From assembly GCF_024166365.1 (NCBI RefSeq), contig NC_064842.1, positions 29,917,001-29,981,000 on the forward strand: a stretch of DNA of 64,000 nucleotides, read 5' to 3'. This stretch comes from Elephas maximus indicus. Its lineage: Eukaryota > Chordata > Mammalia > Proboscidea > Elephantidae. The first letter of the stretch is position 1. Every line of letters starts with the position of its first letter. The notes below the pieces were generated by a model. It ran no database searches. It saw only the letters and a list, made by a program, of their open reading frames with translations, and was not told the origin of the DNA. Below, one piece after another: positions 36,174 through 48,600 of this stretch. A program made the translations under genes and the position numbers.

Positions 36174-36564
36174 AGTTTTTGAGATTTATCCATGCTCCTG
36201 CATGTATTAGTAATCCATTCTTTTTTATTGTTGAGTAGCATTATTGCATGACTAGATCATAATTTACTCACACATTCTTCTATTGATGGTCATTTGGGTT
36301 GTTACCAGTTATTGGCTATACTGAATAATGTTGCAAAAAACACTCATGCACAAGGCTTTTTGTTGGTGTATGTTTTCATTTCTTTTAGGCAAATATCTAG
36401 GAGTGGGAGAGTCTAATCATAAAGTGGGTATATTTTAACTTTACAAGAAGTTGACAAATAGTTTTCTAAAGTGATTGTACCATTTTCACTCCTACCATTA
36501 ATGTATGGGACTTCCAATTGTTCCACATTCTTGCCAACATTTGGTGTTTACAATGTTTTTCATT

Positions 36565-37280
36565 AAAGGGTGGGAAAGGAGCAATGGTTAAGTGCTTCAC
36601 TGCTAACCAAAAGTTTTCTGGTTCAAACTCACCCAGCAGCTCCCGGGGAGAAAGACACGGAAATAAAGATTATAGGCTAGGGTCTCAGGCTGGGTTCTCT
36701 AGAGAAGCAAAACCAGTAAAGCATATAAATATATGTGTATATATAGCGAGATTTATATCAAGGAAATGACTCACGTGGTCGTAGGGTACTTCCCAATTCC
36801 GTGGGTCAGGGTAGAGGCTTCTCCTGATTCACATAGCAGCAGCGACTGGTGAACCCAAGATCGGCAGGTCAGAGAGCGCTCTTGCTTACAAGCTGTGAAG
36901 ATCGATGAATCCCAAGATTGGCAGGCAAGACTGCAGGTAAGCTGCTGGCTCAAGTGCCAAGAGCCAGAGGTCAGATGAACAGGAACCAGCTTCAGGATCC
37001 AGCACAAGCAAAAAGCTGCCTAGCCCTGCCAGAATGTCCCTTTATATTGGGATGCAGGCCACACACCCAAGGAAACTCCCTTTCAACTGATTGGCTACTC
37101 ACAGCAGATTCCATCATGGGGGTGATCATATATCAAATCTCAAAATGGAAGTGATCATATTATACAACTGGACTGCCAAAACACTGAGAATCATGGCTCA
37201 GCCAAGATGACACACAATCTTAACCATCAAAGCTAGGAAAACCTACTGGGCAGCTCTACTTTCACATGGGGTCACTGTAA
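36565..37280 (+). mobile_element. AfroSINE-type SINE split by LTR B
   Basis: Head 36565-36680 (GCAATGGTTAAGTGCTTCAC) and tail 37232-37280 (CTACTGGGCAGCTCTACTTT) are one SINE interrupted at the segment ATTATAG/GCTAG. Confidence 0.8.
36681..37231 (-). mobile_element. Solo LTR, family B, perfect 5-bp TSD, nested in SINE
   Basis: 551 bp, reverse orientation. Flanked by GCTAG at 36676-36680 and 37232-37236. Contains the inverse of the family B start (CTTAACCATCA) and end (GGTCTCAGGCTG). Confidence 0.85.
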
Positions 37281-37425
37281 GTGGGTGTGAAGTAGTATCT
37301 CACTGTGGGTTTAATTTGCATTTCCTTTGATGACTAATGGTGTTGAATACCTTTTCTTGTGCTTACTATTTGCATATTTTCATTTGCTAAGTATCTATTC
37401 AAGATTTTTGTCCGTTTTTGTTCAA

Positions 37426-38070
37426 CAGATGAAATGATATGAAGAACATATATTGAAGTGGTATTTATTGGCACATTATGTTGAAGGGAATTAATATTTA
37501 CTGACACATTAAAAATGGGCTTAAAATAGAATCATTTATGCATTGTCAATGGAAAACTGAATGACTCCGAAATTTTGAAAAATCTTGGCTATGTCAGGAG
37601 TGGTAACTTCAAATTACATCAACTCATGGTGTTTAATGTATGTCAAGCTCTTTCGGGCGGGGCTGTGTCTTCTCCGTTGACTAAGGGACAGACCTCTATG
37701 ATTAGAAGGTAAAGACAACCCATATCATGTTTGCCTGGGAGTGAGCCAGGCAGCAAAAAAGTATCACGTATGCTGAGGTGAGGTTTTGTATTTCTGTATT
37801 TAACACTTGATGCCCCCAGAGAAAAAACAGACACATCTAGTATTTTCGAGTTTGGATGTAGGAAATGCATTGTGCAATGCATCCTAGTGTCAGCTCTGGA
37901 GAAAGGCGGAGTTCCTTGTGGGCTGTGTAGTCTTTTGCATTTACACCCCCTACAGCATTACAGTGCTTTTCAATTCTGACTGCACCTCTAAATCATGTGT
38001 GCTTTCTTGATTTTAACGAAGATGTCCAGACCCATTTCAGATCCACCGTGTCAGCTTCTTCCTGGATGGT
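37426..38070. other. Intergenic, nothing recognised
   Basis: No gene or named repeat supported. Confidence 0.45.
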
Positions 38071-38242
38071 ACCCAAAACCAACAAAAACCCGTTGCCGTC
38101 AAGTTGATTCTGACTCATAGCAACGGTACAGGACAGGGTAGAACTGCTCCATAGAGTTTCTAAGGAGCGCCTGGTGGATTCGAACTTCCGACCTTTTGGT
38201 TAGCAGCCATAGCACTTAACCACTATGCCAGCAGGGCTGCTG
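38071..38242 (-). mobile_element. AfroSINE-type SINE, 0.4 kb upstream of TARBP1
   Basis: Tail AAGTTGATTCTGACTCATAG first, head CACTATGCCAGCAGGGCTGC last. It is the last repeat before the CpG island. Its position, about 430 bp from the start codon, limits the upstream promoter. Confidence 0.88.
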
Positions 38243-38616
38243 GATAGTATCCGTCACTCATGATTTTAAGCATAAGCTCCTAGGTGATTGTGACGTGGGT
38301 CTTCTATGTGAACCTTGGGCCTGTGCCCACAAGCACGTGTCACTGTGTGCTCATGTACAGGCCAAACTCCAGGTCTGTTTCCAATGAGGAAGTCGAGGCA
38401 GTTGATGTAGACAATATGTTATTTTCAAGCATCCTTTTATTTCTATTACATTCTAAGATTTAAACGTTTAGCATTCTTAAAAAAAAACACAGTAAGGGGC
38501 TGGGGCGGAATGGAACACTTTCCAAAGAAGCACTGAAGGCTGAGTGGTAGGCGGCAATCCACAACCTTCGGCGGAGCGCGCGCGCCCCCGCGCCCAGTCG
38601 GGGCACGCGCACGCAC

Positions 38617-38628
38617 CGCGCACGCGCA
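38617..38628. promoter_or_regulatory. NRF1 binding site, perfect consensus
   Basis: The 12-mer CGCGCACGCGCA fits the NRF1 consensus YGCGCAYGCGCR at every position and lies 46 bp upstream of the TARBP1 ATG. A second, imperfect version (GCACGCGCACGC) sits at about 38603-38614. NRF1 sites are common in CpG-island promoters of housekeeping and translation-related genes. Confidence 0.6.
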
Positions 38629-38674
38629 GCTCTTTCCTTAAGTTGTCTGGTGCTGGCGGCGCCGCGCGCGGCAA

Positions 38675-39659
38675 ATGGAGTGGGTGCTAGCGGAAGCGCT
38701 GCTTGCTGAGAGCAGGGACCCCCGGGCCCTGCTTGGGGCGCTCTGCCGAGGGGAGGCGTCTGCGGAGCGCGTGGAGACGCTGCGGTTTCTTCTCCAGCGC
38801 CTCGAGGACAAGGAGGCGCGTGGGGGCGGCGGGGACGCGGGTGCGCGCCCCGCGGCGGTGCTGCAGGAAGCGGCGCGCGAGGCGGCAGTCGGGTACCTCG
38901 TGCCTCTGCTGCGGGAGCCCGGCCCAGAGTCGCCGCGCCTCCGCCGCCGTGTCCTGAGGGCGGCCGCCGGGGCCCTGCACTCGTGTGTCCGCCTCGCGGG
39001 GGGCCCGCAGTGGGTGGCCGCGCTGGCTGAGGAGGCTCTGCGCGACCTGCGCGCTGTGCGGCCGGATTCCGGCCACGAGGGGGCCTCCGGGGGCGCTGCC
39101 TGCGTACCCGACGGGCCGGGCGCCGAGGCGGCGGTGGAGGTCCTCGTGGCTGTCAGCCCCTGCCTGCGGCCGCGCGAAGACAGCGCGCTGCTAGAGCGGG
39201 TGGTGCAGGCTGCCGTGGCCGTGGCGCTGAGCGACGCCGAGGCCGGGCCGCCCGAGGAGGCGGCGGCGGCGCTGGCAGCCGGGCGGCTGCTGCCGGTTCT
39301 GGGCCGGTGCGGCGAGGAGGCGCTGCGGGCCGTGTGGGAGGGGCTGCGCGCTGCGGCCGCGCGGGCAGGGGCCTCGGGTCCGGGCGCCGGGCTAGCCGGG
39401 GTCGGGCGCCAGCTGTTGGTGCTGAGCGCCCTGGCTGAGAAGCTGCTGCCCGAGCCGGGCGCGGGCGGAGCCCCTCGCGGCCCAGAAGTGGGTCTCGACG
39501 CCCGGCGGTGCTGGCATTTCTGGAGGACCGTGCAGGCGGGCCTGGCTCAGGCGGAGGACGCGCTCACGCGCAAGAGGGCGCGCTATGTGCTGCGAAGGGC
39601 CGTGGAGGTGTCGGCGGAGCTGGGGGCAGACTGCGCGTGCAGCCCCCGGGAAGGAAACG
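38675..39659 (+). CDS. TARBP1: TARBP1 exon 1 (coding part)
   Basis: This exon encodes residues 1-328 plus the first base of codon 329. It begins [10 protein letters not shown] and is very GC-rich, Ala/Leu/Arg-rich and predicted helical, with a Gly-rich loop near residues 50-57. The start context has C at -3 and G at +4, so it is only moderate, but it is the first ATG after an in-frame stop 36 nt upstream. The donor is CG|gtactt at 39660, phase 1. If intron 1 were retained, translation would stop at 39784 and give a 369-residue protein; the match of exon 2 to the family makes that read-through unlikely to be the main product. Confidence 0.93.
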
Positions 39660-42600
39660 GTACTTGCCTCTTTGCCCCTCGCCCGGTCCTGCTTGACTTC
39701 CCGGCAGGGGACCCCGCCTGCTTCGGAAAACCAGCTTGTAGTGCGACCTTTGCAGAATTTGCTTATTTCAGACGGTCCTCATAAAGTCTGAACACCTTGG
39801 GAACCTCGGCTGGAGGTGTTTCCTGAAGTGACACAAATCACTACAGTTGTGACCAGTCTATAGTTCCTCCACTTTCTGATCCAGAGTGAGGTGAAATACT
39901 GCACCTGTGGAGTAATTTAAGAAGATGACCCAAGTCCACGGCGAATTTTACAAACCCAAATTTGCACTATATTTGGTAGAGCCACTCAAATAGAAAAGAA
40001 AGGTTAAGATTCATCGGATTGAAAGGAACGTTAGTAACTGTTGTGGCTAAGTGAGTGTTAGAAATAAGCGTTAATAAAGCCATCACATTTTTTTGAAATA
40101 TCCCTTGGGAATTAGGAGTAGGATTTACTAATATTTGTTAAACATGGCCGTTAAATCGACCTTTTGAGGATATTTTTGCCATTAATTTAATAGAATGGGG
40201 ATGGGTCAGATTTTAAATACTTTTTAAAAAAATTTTACATTTTGAGCCATGTTTCCCACTTTATTACAGAAAAAGGGTAGATGAAATAAGCCCTCCCTTC
40301 AGTTTGGTATGTTACTAATGATCGGTTTGACCATGAAGTGTGTGAAAAGACGCTTAAGTCCTCTTAAATTTATTTTTAAGTTACCAAAATTCAGAACGGA
40401 TTGATTCAAAATTGTCTCCATAGATAGACGATTTCTACTCTTTAAACCTTAGCTGACTATTCGTTTATTACAAGTAAAGGTTTCCTTTTGGTTGCAGTTC
40501 TGAGTAGGTTATTAGATTTTTATATACATTTACAAATTAGACAGTAAATATTTTAATAATCCACAAATAGGTGATCAGTGGGTGAGGGTTTTCACTGGAA
40601 AACTGAAAAAAAAAATTATCAAAACTAAACATGCACTTATTTGAGAGTCAGTCATTCTGCAGAATTTTAAGGCTAAACAATAGTCTTTTCATTCTCTCCC
40701 CTCCCCACACTTCTTCCATTTCAGAAAACAACCACTTTCAGCTCTTTAGCTGATTAGTTTGATATTTATCTCTATGTCTTAAAATAATGTATCCTCAGGT
40801 ATCCTAGCTATATCATGGAAACCCTGGTGGTATAGTGGTTAAGTGCTACTACTACTAACCAAAAGGTTGGCAGTTGGAATCCACCACGTGCTCCTTGGAA
40901 ACTATGGGGCAGTTCTGCTCTGTCCTTTAGGGTTGCTATGAGTCAGAATCGACCTTGACGGAAACAGTTTTGGGACTTTTTTTTTGGTTATAACATATTG
41001 TAACATCCACTTTATGGTTATAATTTTGCTTAAATGAGTACTCAGCATTTACAAAATAATGACTGTAAATGCTGTTCAGAGGTGGTCCATATAATAAACT
41101 ATGACTATTTTTCCTTTCCCAGAAGTTTTTTCTAGGATTATGCCATTTAAAAATTTGGTTTTACCTGAATTTAGCACTAATTCAGCTACCAGTTCTTTGC
41201 CAATTGTCAGTGAAGGCATTTTACAAGTTTTGTGTTCTAGAAGTCATCTCTCCAGAATCCTTTAATATGCTCACATACTGATTGTTGCTCTTTATGCCTG
41301 GTGGACAGCTGACCTCCTAAAGATCAGTCTTCACCATCATCCTGGGTATTCCCTTTACCTGAGTTCTGTGTTGGACCTCATTTTCCGTGGTTTACACTCT
41401 CCTTTCCTTTGGTTTACTCACTTGTTTTGTTGAAGTGCATCCTCCAGTAGTTTCCTGAGGTAGATTTTAAGACAAAGCATGGCAGTAATTTCATCTTTAT
41501 CTTTAATGTTTTTATTTCTAGTATTTCTGTTTGGTACTATAGGGTCGCTGTGAGTTTTTTACTTTGTTGTAGTTTCCATCCCTGAAAATCCTCTCTGTTC
41601 ATGCATGTATGTCTGCTTTTTCCACTCGATCCTTTTTATATTAATCATAGTTATTTTCACATCCTACACTTGGACCATCTCTGGGTTTGGTTTTGTTTTC
41701 TGTTTTTCCTGTTGACAGTGGGTCATTTTTTTTCTTGCTTTTTTCTGTCTTAGAAATTTTAGATATTGTGTGTAAAAGAACAACAGTAGTGACTGAAGTA
41801 AATATTTATGCCTAGCAGTAGTCACTCTTCTGTCAGTCAGGATGTTAGTTTTGGGGGGTGGGTGTTGAGTCAGTTTAGTTTGTAATTGAGCTGGGCTTGG
41901 TCTTTTTGTGATGGTATAATTACCTTCAATGCACTGTAGTCTTCAGATTCTTCCGGTGATGGATTGTTGCTACCTGTGAAGCCTGGAGCACCAGATGTTT
42001 TTTCTCACTGTTTTTAGTTTTTCTCAAGCCCTGGATGCCTGTTCCACGGATGGGGTCTGTCTCCATGCTTTGCCCTTCCCTCAGGGGTAGACTGCTCACC
42101 TTTGTTGCTTCATATGAGGCTTGTGATAAGGAGCACAGGATTTTTAATTTCCCCTACTCTAGCCTCAGCCTTAGGCCTGGTGGACTTGAACCTGGATTCA
42201 AGATTTTTTGCTGTTTCTGCTCCTTCCCCGGGGGTACTCTACCTGCTACTTAATGAAGGGTCTAAAGCACATGTGCGTTTTCTTACCCTCTCCTGTAGCA
42301 GCTGAATTCTCCTGTGTCTGGTAGGTCTTGCACACCAGTTTCCTCCCCCACCCCATCAGTAGCAGACCACTGCCTTGTATCAGCTCAGGATATTGGGCAG
42401 GGGCCAGTTTCCTTTCCCTTCCACCGTGACAGATGGCCTTTGCCCAAGGTCAGTGTAGGTTGGGGAGAAAAGGTTTTCTATCCCCCCTAGAGGCACCAAC
42501 TTTTGCCTGGTATTAGGGTAGGGACAGGGGTGAGAGTGTGGGAGGGTTTCCTGCCCCTCCTACAGGGACGGAGAGCTTTTGCCTCCTATCAGAGAGTAGT

Positions 42601-45600
42601 CCAGGGTGTAGCACAGTGGTGTCACTAAGGGGGTATGGGGAGTGAGGACCACATTGGGTGACACTCTCAGAGGGAGTGACACCAAAATGACTGTCTATAA
42701 AATTTTTGGGTAGTGTTTCAGCAGAAATTTTTTTTTTTTTATAAAAGTATCCCTGTATTATAACAACAAAAACATTTTCATAAGCCTAGCTTACATGTTT
42801 CAGTATACCTGCAAAGCTAAAACTCTGCTGACTTACTCTTTGAACCTTCTAATGCGCTCAGGTTAGAGCTGTCACTATTACCCAATTACAGTGACACTTG
42901 GAATCACATGGTTTCATCTGCACGTGCTTCAAGCATCTGCTGTTTTCATTGTCGCTGATTTGGTCAGATTTTCTCGTGTTTTAGCTACAGTATTGTGGGA
43001 ATTCATATTTGGAACCTGTATCAGTAACTTTTTTGAGAATAAAGTAGAAACTAAAGGAAAAGGAGCGATATACGGGAATTACGATTTATGGGTAACATTT
43101 AATACAAAAAACATTACTCAGAATTCTCTATAGTCTGGTATGGGAGGAGGCCTGTGGGTGGGGTGTGGGGGGAACATCATGAGTTACCATACTGGTTGAC
43201 ACCAACCCTAGTGACGCCACTGGCATAGCAGGTTTTCTGAGTGTTGCCAGTGGCAGTTGATCACCATTTCGTATTTCTATAGGGTACGGATGACCTTCTC
43301 CAGTTGGCCCTGCTCCACTCTCAGACCTAGGCAGGCCCTGTGCTACCATGGGTCTCCTGCCTTGCCACAGCTTCACGAGGGAAGCCTGTGGATAAGAGCT
43401 AGTTCAGTGGGTATAGGCTTCCCTGGGGTTGTTCTCAGGGTTTCTAAGGTATCAAACTAACTCACACTTGGTCTTTAAAAAATTGTCCAAATTTCACCTT
43501 TTTTTTTAACTGCTTTTTTTTTTTTGTTTTTTGGGTTTCCTCTATGCCTGTTTATTCAGTTTCTTGAGTTTGCTTGGTTTTTGTCTGCTTTTCACATTCC
43601 AAATTTCATCACTATTGTCTGCTTCCCTTTTTGTGCCATTCTCTGGAGTTTTGCCCTAAAAATCTTACTGTTACAGTGAGGTTCTGAGGGAGAGAAAGTG
43701 GAGTTTATATGGGTAAATCTGCCATTCTTATCCAGGGCTCCAAAATAGTAACCTTAATTAAAAACAATTTTTCTTTTGATATCTTTGTTAGTCCGAGGAA
43801 GCCTTGTCTCTTCTAGGCTTTGATACAGGGGCATACCCTTCATTATTTGAGAATATAACATTTGGCAATAGAGTTATTATTTTAAGAACAGTTTTCATTA
43901 AGAAACTTGTGAAATGGGCAAAATGAGGAGGAACTAATTCTGTTTGTTTTTTTTAAACCATATCAGACCCAAGTGTGTTTTGGTGGAATGAAAAGAAAAA
44001 AGATGAGCTTCTAAAATTTTGGGAAAACTATATTTTAATTATGGAAACACTAGAAGGAAACCAGGTAAGTGTTTTCATATTTTTAGCAAAGCCTCTAGGG
44101 ATGTAATTTTCATTTTTAAAAAAACATTTTGAATAAGCAGTACTAAAAATTAACTTGGAGCCCTGGTGGCACAGTGGTTAAGAGCTTGGCTGTTAACCAA
44201 AAGGTGAGCAGTTCGAATCTAGCAGCCGCTCCTTGGAAACCCTGTGGGACAGTTCTACTCTGTCCTGTGGGGTTGCTATGAATTGAAATCAACTTGACGA
44301 CAATGGATTTTTTTTTTTTGAAGATCAACTTGGATATAGCATGATAGAATTCAAACATACTTTGTTTTCTAACATAAATATTTAAAATTGAATGTAAATT
44401 ATTTTAGGAAATTAAATAATGCTTTTGTTTGGCTTAGATTATTGTTTTAAAAAATTTAGTCTTATTTTGTCTTCCCTTGATATTTAATCCTAAAGTGTTA
44501 GCGTTTAGTTTCTGTACCTTGTTCATGAAAATCTAAAAAAAAAAAAACTTTAGGAAGATTTTTACTTAAAGCAATTCCAAAGAATTCTAAAGGTGAGTTA
44601 AAGTAAATAATTGCCCTTTAATTTTGTAGGTTTTCTTTCTTTTTTAATTCTTATATCTGTATATTCCTATTTCTTTGAACATTACTTGCTGATTGAATCT
44701 GAATTTATAATCCTGATTGGTGGGATAGATTTTTCAATAGACTGGGCAATCAAAAAATCATTTGTAATTGACTTTGGATTAGTTTTTGTAGAATCATGGA
44801 ATTTTTAATCTTAGGGTTTTTAATCTTAAGCTTATCTGATCTACTGTGATGGCTCTCAAACTTTATGGTTCATCAGAATCACCTGGATGGTTTGTTAAAC
44901 TGTAAATTTCTGGGCCCCACCTCTAGAGTTTCTGATTTAGCAAGTCTGGGGTGAGGCCTGAGAATTTTAATTTTTAACACGTTCCAAGGCAGTGCTTATG
45001 GTGCTGATCTCTGGACCATACTTTGAGAACCACCGGTGTAGGGGGGGTTCCCGGTCTTTAAGCTGTAGTTCACCAAGAGGCCAGCCATCTGTGGAGTCAT
45101 TGTAAGGTGTTAGTCCAAATGTGTACCTAGTATTCTTTGTGGACGGAAATAAAGAATTACTCATACATGCTAAATATATATAGATACAAGAATGAGGAAT
45201 AAAGAAAAAGCATTTCTAAATTCAAGTCAGCTTTTATGGCTTTCCTAATTAGTAGATCTGTAAAACCCCCACTATTTTTGTGCATGGGTTATCAGAAGTT
45301 CTTGCAACGTAAAAGGGGGCCCTCATAGCAAAAGAAGCGTCCGGATATGTTTGTCCAAGTCTAATCCCTCATTTTATAGATGAAGGAACTTGGCAGGAAA
45401 AGTGAAGTGACAAGGATAGCCAGTTAGCAGTTTTATTTGATGGTGAATTAGTATGATCTGGGAATTCATGCTAGCATTCTGAATGAAATATATAGAAATT
45501 TAAAAAGTCTTATTTGCCTATATTTTGAAGGATATATAAGTTAAAGTCTGTAGCAAAGGCTTTTGCAACATGGTGTGAGTAGTGCGAAGAACACTGAACT

Positions 45601-48600
45601 CTGAACTGGCTTGAGCAACTTGAGTCACTGGAGAAAATATTTTAGTGTTTTTTTCCACTTTGAAATATATTGGTATTATCACCCTTACTATTTCCCAGTA
45701 CTGTTGAGGATTACGTGACCTAGTTTATGATATTCAATATAGAAATGTAAATATAGCTACTCCACTTATCAACTATCTCATTATCCAACATTTTGCATTT
45801 ACGACAGTTGTAAAAAAAATCTATCCAACTATTTTGGGCATTAGCAACATACACCTGGCAGTAACGAATGACGAGATGCATGGCGAGAGTAATGCTGGCT
45901 GTGTTGATTAAAGTTATGTGTCAGCTTGGCTGGCCATGATTCTCAGTGTTGAGGCAGTTATGTAATGATATAATTTGGCAATTATATAATGATGTAGTCG
46001 TCCTCCATTTTTGTGACCTGATGTGGTCATCCTCCATTTTTACATGCCAATTTTCATGTGACGACCTGGTCTTAGAACCAAACCATGTCAATCAGTGAGG
46101 AGTGGGTGTATTATTGTAACTCTATTCTAGGTTATATTTATTAGCTTTGCCAGAATCAATCTTACGTTCTTGGATTTATACCATTTAAAAGTTGAAAGGA
46201 TCAGGGTCCTTGTCTGTATTTTTTACATAGGGGTAAAAGCACAGAAGAAAGGCTATTATATAAATAGATGAAAATTCCCTTAAGTTTTTAAAGATAAGTT
46301 TTCATTTCATACGCTATTTTAATTTTTATTTTCAGATACATGTTATAAAGCCAGTCTTACCAAAGCTAAATAATCTGTTTGATTATGCAGTGTCAGAGGA
46401 GAAAGGTAATGGTTAATTTTATTTTAATTTTTTATAACATTTATAGTTTTACCCCCTGATTTTATAAGTAATACTTGCTCATTATAAAGAATTTAGAAAA
46501 ACATAAAGTGTGAAGAACAAAATATAAATCATCTCATAGCACTGCCACCAAGAGATAATAGCATTAGCATTTCCGATATACACTGTCTTAGTTACTCAGT
46601 GCTGCCATAACAAAAAAAATACCATAATTGGGTGGCTTTAAAGGACAGATATTTATTTTCTCACAGTTGTGGAGGCTAGAAGTCCCAGTCAGGGTCTTGG
46701 CCATGTCAGTTCCTTCTGTAGACATCTCTCTTAGTTTCTGGTGTCTGCCAGCAGTCCTTGGTGTTCTTTGCTTCTAGGTGGGTCCTCATATGGTGTCTGT
46801 CTTCCCCTGTGTGTGTCTCTGTGTCTATTCTGGTCTTTTTATAAGATCCCACTTTAGAAGTGATTAGGTTTAGGACACACCCTACTTTGGTATAACCTCA
46901 TTAACATAACAAATGAAAATCCCAGTTTCCAAACAGGATCATATTTACAGGTACAGGGGTTAAGGGCTTCAACGCGAATCTTGGGGGGATGCAATTCAAT
47001 CCATAGCATACACCCTTTGGGCCATATTGTTCACAGTACTTTATCTCACTTAGCAGAGTATCCAGTGCATTTACCCATATCCTTAAATAGTCTTTGAGAA
47101 CGTCATCGTAAATGACTACACAGTTTTCTGTGACTTGGAGGTATGCTTAAGTTTGTAAACCTTTTATTATGGAAAATTTCAAACATACACGGAACTAGAA
47201 GAGTATGTATGATGAACCCCTCATCATCTAGCTTCAACAATGATCAACTCGTGGCCAGTCCTGCTTCTCCTACCATAAATAACCTCCCCTACTTACTCCC
47301 TACCACGTTGTTTTGAAGTACATCTAGACACCGCATTATCTCATTTGTAAATATTTTGATTCGTATCTTTAAAAAATAAGGACTCTTTGGTTATGTTTTA
47401 AAGATGGTATATTGTATGTTTTTAATAATTGCTCTTTGTTCTTTTTATGATTATATATGTTAACTAATTTCCATTTTTATCCTCTTACTGTATCTGCTAC
47501 TCAGTATTTTGTTAGAATCACTCTTTTTGGTTTCAATTATTGTTCTGTATCTTGGACCTCTTAGGAACAGAAAATTCCAGGGTGTATTTTAAATATGGTT
47601 TTTAAGCCCTTATTCGCAACTGTATTATGGGAAATAAAATGAAACTGGAGCTTCCTAAAATTACTTTATGAATTGAAATTCAGATCAGTGAAACAGCTAA
47701 ATGCAGGCTAACAGTGTTTTGTATTCATATGAGGGATAAAAGGCTGCATTATAGGGTTTACACCTGAAAATTAACCTAGGTAAATGGATTTTACTGCCTA
47801 CTCTAGATAATTGCAATCTTAGTAGTTTGATCCCTTAGGAATTGAGCTTTATTCAGCTGATTGTTTTCTGATACACTGGGATTTTTTCACAGACCATAAG
47901 AATCTATAGTCCCACCTGGGGCTAGAATTTAATTGAATCCCGTTGTGACTTCACTTATGCATTTAGCATTAAAATAATGCATTTATTATCACGTTTTACC
48001 CATAGCCCTTGGCAAACCAAATAACAACAACTGATTTTGAAAAATTACCATTTCCAAAGAATTGCACAAGCATCTTGGTGTGAATTATAAATAATGGACC
48101 AGCTTATTTATAGGATGTCATGACTAAAAAGTACTGAATTTTTTTTTCTAATAGAACTAAAGAATATTTCAGAAAAATTAGAAAAATACGTATATGGTAC
48201 ACATTCCATTTTTAATTTGTTTACTCGTTTATGCATTCACTTAATAGATATTTACCTAGTACCCAGTATATGCTAAGCACTGGGATAAAGTGGTGAGACA
48301 TATGTGGTGTTTTTCAGTTGATTTTTGTCTGTTTTCCACAAAGAAATAGAAAAAATAATTTTTGATTATGGTGAGTTCTATGAGGAAGCAAACAAGGGGC
48401 TGGAAAGTGTACGGTGGGGCCATACTTTAGGTAGGGTGACTAAGGAAGGCCTTTCTTAGGAAATGACATCTGAGCTTAGAGTTCTAGGCTGAGGAAGCAA
48501 TGCTTTTTGCAGAAACTGTGAGATGGGAAACAGCTGGAGGAGGTAGAGGAACAGAGGACAAGTGTGGCTGGAGCCAAGGGGGTATAGGGGGCGGGTACGT

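Larger units (their letters stand above)
35435..37425 (-). mobile_element. Old L1 3' half, host of LTR A, a SINE and LTR B
   Basis: Host pieces 35435-35761, 36174-36564 and 37281-37425 (ATTGAGGTAAAATTTGTATG; TTGGGTTGTTACCAGTTATT; GTAGTATCTCACTGTGGGTT) follow the antisense order of an L1M-type 3' end. The first piece begins right after the RTE 3' end. Confidence 0.78.
38540..39720. promoter_or_regulatory. TARBP1: CpG island covering TARBP1 promoter and exon 1
   Basis: CpG dinucleotides are dense from about 38.54 kb to 39.72 kb and almost absent in the AT-rich DNA on both sides. No TATA box is seen in the last 100 bases before the ATG, which is typical of housekeeping promoters with dispersed starts. 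The 5' UTR start cannot be placed from sequence alone. Confidence 0.85.
39660..43966 (+). other. TARBP1: TARBP1 intron 1
   Basis: 4,307 bp. It contains unremarkable AT-rich sequence to 40816, a SINE (40817-40985), T/C-rich sequence with weak L1-like character (41.0-42.6 kb), a TIR-bounded hAT-like element (42613-43230) and more T-rich sequence to the exon 2 acceptor. A short SINE-tail-like piece lies near 41537-41560. No other exon was recognised. Confidence 0.75.

Noticed and set aside
38687-39076. 129-codon open frame antisense to TARBP1 exon 1
   Set aside because: GC-rich coding exons produce long shadow frames; no start context, domain or splice evidence.
38675-39784. TARBP1 as a single-exon 369-residue gene
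   Set aside because: The TARBP1-like sequence stops at the donor at 39659 and resumes in exon 2 in frame; residues after 328 do not look like the family.
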